From an uncultured Cocleimonas sp. (GTDB lineage: Bacteria > Pseudomonadota > Gammaproteobacteria > Thiotrichales > Thiotrichaceae), in the NCBI RefSeq assembly GCF_947495625.1, contig NZ_CANLZW010000038.1:1-44994 (forward strand): a stretch of DNA of 44,994 bases, in the 5' to 3' direction. Both the position numbers and the translations under genes were made by a program. Under the pieces are notes generated by a model, which was given only the letters and a program-made list of their open reading frames with translations, did no database searches and was not told the DNA's origin. Positions 43,605-44,994 of this stretch are shown piece by piece (within the stretch, counting starts at the first letter, position 1; every line of letters begins with the position of its first letter).

Positions 43605-44195
43605 ATGTCAAAAGCCCTCATTCCTCTTTCCATCATTGCACTTGTGTTGGGTTTAGTTATTGGAAATAGTTTCTTTGAGCCACCAAAGCCAAAATCTGGC
43701 GAATATATAGATCCACCTGGTGGAGATTTCACACTACAAAGCATTAACGGTGATGTCAGTTTAAGTGACTACAAGGGCAAAGTAACTCTTCTGTATTTTG
43801 GTTACACATTTTGCCCAGATGTTTGCCCAACGTCTCTTTCCAGGATTGGTGCGGCGTTTAAAAAGTTAAATGAAGAAGAGTTAAAAAGTGTTCAGGGAAT
43901 AATGATCAGTGTAGATCCAGACCGAGACACTCTGCAGAAACTGGCAGATTATACCAAGTACTTTCACCCGCAAATGGTGGGGATAACAGGCACTAAAGAA
44001 AAGATTGACGAAATCGCTGAACGCTATGATGTTAAATACCGAAAAGCAGAAGGCACAACAGCCGCAAGTTACCTTGTTGATCACACCGCCTATATTTTCG
44101 TTTTAGATAAAACAGGAAAGATCAGAGAATATCTTCCACATGCTGTTGAAGTCGATCGTGCGGTTGAGGTTATACGTAAGCTGATTAATGAGTAG
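43605..44195 (+). CDS. SCO1/SenC-family copper protein
   Basis: A 196-residue membrane-anchored thioredoxin-like protein. An N-terminal anchor spans about residues 5-22. Copper ligands are Cys70 and Cys74 in CPDVCP and His160 in VDHTAY, all intact. It helps insert copper into the CuA centre of cytochrome c oxidase, or reduces it. It follows the PCu(A)C gene by 107 bp. Confidence 0.95.
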   Translation: MSKALIPLSIIALVLGLVIGNSFFEPPKPKSGEYIDPPGGDFTLQSINGDVSLSDYKGKVTLLYFGYTFCPDVCPTSLSRIGAAFKKLNEEELKSVQGIMISVDPDRDTLQKLADYTKYFHPQMVGITGTKEKIDEIAERYDVKYRKAEGTTAASYLVDHTAYIFVLDKTGKIREYLPHAVEVDRAVEVIRKLINE

Positions 44196-44263
44196 CTATT
44201 TAGCGCTTCGAGAAACACTCCACTATTCATAACCGTTTGAGGCTAAGCTTTAAACGTTATGAA

Positions 44264-44292
44264 GTCACCCCCCTACTTTGGGGCACTTTTTA
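44264..44292 (+). repeat. Dispersed C-rich repeat between convergent genes
   Basis: GTCACCCCCCTACTTTGGGG then CACTTTTTA. It lies between the SCO gene and the GNAT gene, which converge. Confidence 0.88.
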
Positions 44293-44318
44293 CAAAAGAC
44301 CGTGATAACTAACAGGAA

Positions 44319-44816
44319 CTAAAGCATCTTCTGCCAGTAGCCTACATCAATCCATTGATCAAATTTATAGCCCACTTCTTTAAAGTGACTGGCTTTTTCA
44401 AAGCCTAGTTTCTCATGCAGTCTTACGCTGGCTTCGTTAGGTAATGCAATTACAGACATTAAAGAATGCGCGCTGGTAGTCTCATCTAATATTTTAAACA
44501 AGTGCTCGTATAATTTAGTTCCAATACCTTTAGCACCGCTATCATTTGCTGCATAAACAGTTACTTCCAGTGTGTTTTTATAAGCTTCTCTAACTGCATA
44601 TTTATTCGCGTAAGCATAAGCAATTAACTTGCTTTGCTCTTCATACACTATCCATGGATATGACTCGGTAGTAGCGCTAATGCGACGAGTCATCTCTTCA
44701 ACAGAGACAGGGTCATATTCAAAAGATATACAGGTGTTCTCAATGTAGTAGTTATAAACTTCACAGATTGCTGCTGCATCATCTGTGGTTACGGAACGAA
44801 TCAAACCCGAGCTCAT
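44319..44816 (-). CDS. GNAT N-acetyltransferase, phosphinothricin-acetyltransferase-like
   Basis: A 165-residue acetyltransferase that moves acetyl from acetyl-CoA to an amine. The order IRSVTTDDAAAICEVYNYYIENTCISFE, TVYAANDSGAKGIGTKLYEHL (the acetyl-CoA-binding region) and LHEKLGFEKASHFKEVGYK matches the Pat/Bar branch of the GNAT family. AGGGGG precedes the ATG. The natural substrate may be methionine sulfoximine or a similar amino acid, but this cannot be told from sequence alone. Confidence 0.9.
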   Translation of the reverse strand: MSSGLIRSVTTDDAAAICEVYNYYIENTCISFEYDPVSVEEMTRRISATTESYPWIVYEEQSKLIAYAYANKYAVREAYKNTLEVTVYAANDSGAKGIGTKLYEHLFKILDETTSAHSLMSVIALPNEASVRLHEKLGFEKASHFKEVGYKFDQWIDVGYWQKML

Positions 44817-44920
44817 CTGAACCCCCTAGCGCTTTAAATGATCAAGTTAGCTAGTTTAATTAAAGGATTTAGAGCTGTCTATTCAAGGTTTATTTATTAG
44901 CGCTATTGGGAAATTATAAA

Positions 44921-44936
44921 GTCACCCCCCCAATGC
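44921..44936 (+). repeat. Partial dispersed C-rich repeat near the window end
   Basis: GTCACCCCCCCAATGC keeps the first half of the family core, but the ACTTT and T-run are lost. Confidence 0.5.
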
Positions 44937-44994
44937 CGTTGAATTAAGCAACCAAGTCATTGTTTTTACTATCATACCTTATAGCCTTTTCGCA

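Overview
The window reads as AT-rich chromosome of a Gammaproteobacterium, probably marine or osmolyte-using. The reasons are RNase T, homodimeric AceE with a two-lipoyl AceF, a FeoA-FeoB-FeoC iron operon with a Fur-type box, YajQ, a betaine-type (BCCT) transporter and a full sarcosine oxidase operon. I cannot name the genus. No rRNA or tRNA gene and no complete insertion sequence is visible. Positions 1-50 may be the end of an IS200/IS605-like element.

Layout. (1) 126-3637, minus strand: four tandem paralogous periplasmic solute-binding-like proteins. (2) 3842-7248, minus: a complete polar amino-acid ABC transporter with two stem-loops behind the binding-protein gene. (3) 7249-9204: a repeat-rich stretch with an eight-copy, 30-bp tandem array, REP-like palindromes and a frameshifted membrane-protein gene. 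(4) 9209-18872: a GlxA/AraC-type regulator divergent from soxBDAG, then an FAD oxidoreductase and a BCCT transporter. Together these look like uptake and oxidative demethylation of betaine-derived N-methyl amino acids, giving glycine, C1 units and H2O2 or reduced folate. (5) 19064-21503: secreted proteins of unknown role. (6) 21580-28316: a large cysteine-module secreted protein, a LuxR-type response regulator, a divergent 7TM histidine kinase and a lipoprotein with a GHSKG motif. (7) 28576-31430: feoABC. (8) 31711-35133: small proteins, RNase T2, a Rieske protein and RNase T. (9) 35294-41140: the pyruvate dehydrogenase operon aceE-aceF-lpd. (10) 41380-44816: an SGNH-like protein, YajQ, a PCu(A)C copper chaperone, SCO and a GNAT acetyltransferase.

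Two things stand out beyond the ordinary genes. First, one short C-rich element (core GTCACCCCCCTACTTT, then a variable stretch, then a T-run) occurs at about 18 places across the window. It occurs as single intergenic copies, as head-to-head inverted pairs (one a perfect 29-bp palindrome), as the tandem array, and apparently inside two reading frames, where it encodes Lys-Val-Gly-Gly each time. I do not recognise it as a described family. Second, a 16-bp palindromic site TGGGGGATTYACCCCA lies 73-75 bp before the start codons of both secreted-protein genes flanking the two-component system. In both cases it is followed, after exactly 23 bp, by a -10-like hexamer. This predicts a small dedicated regulon.
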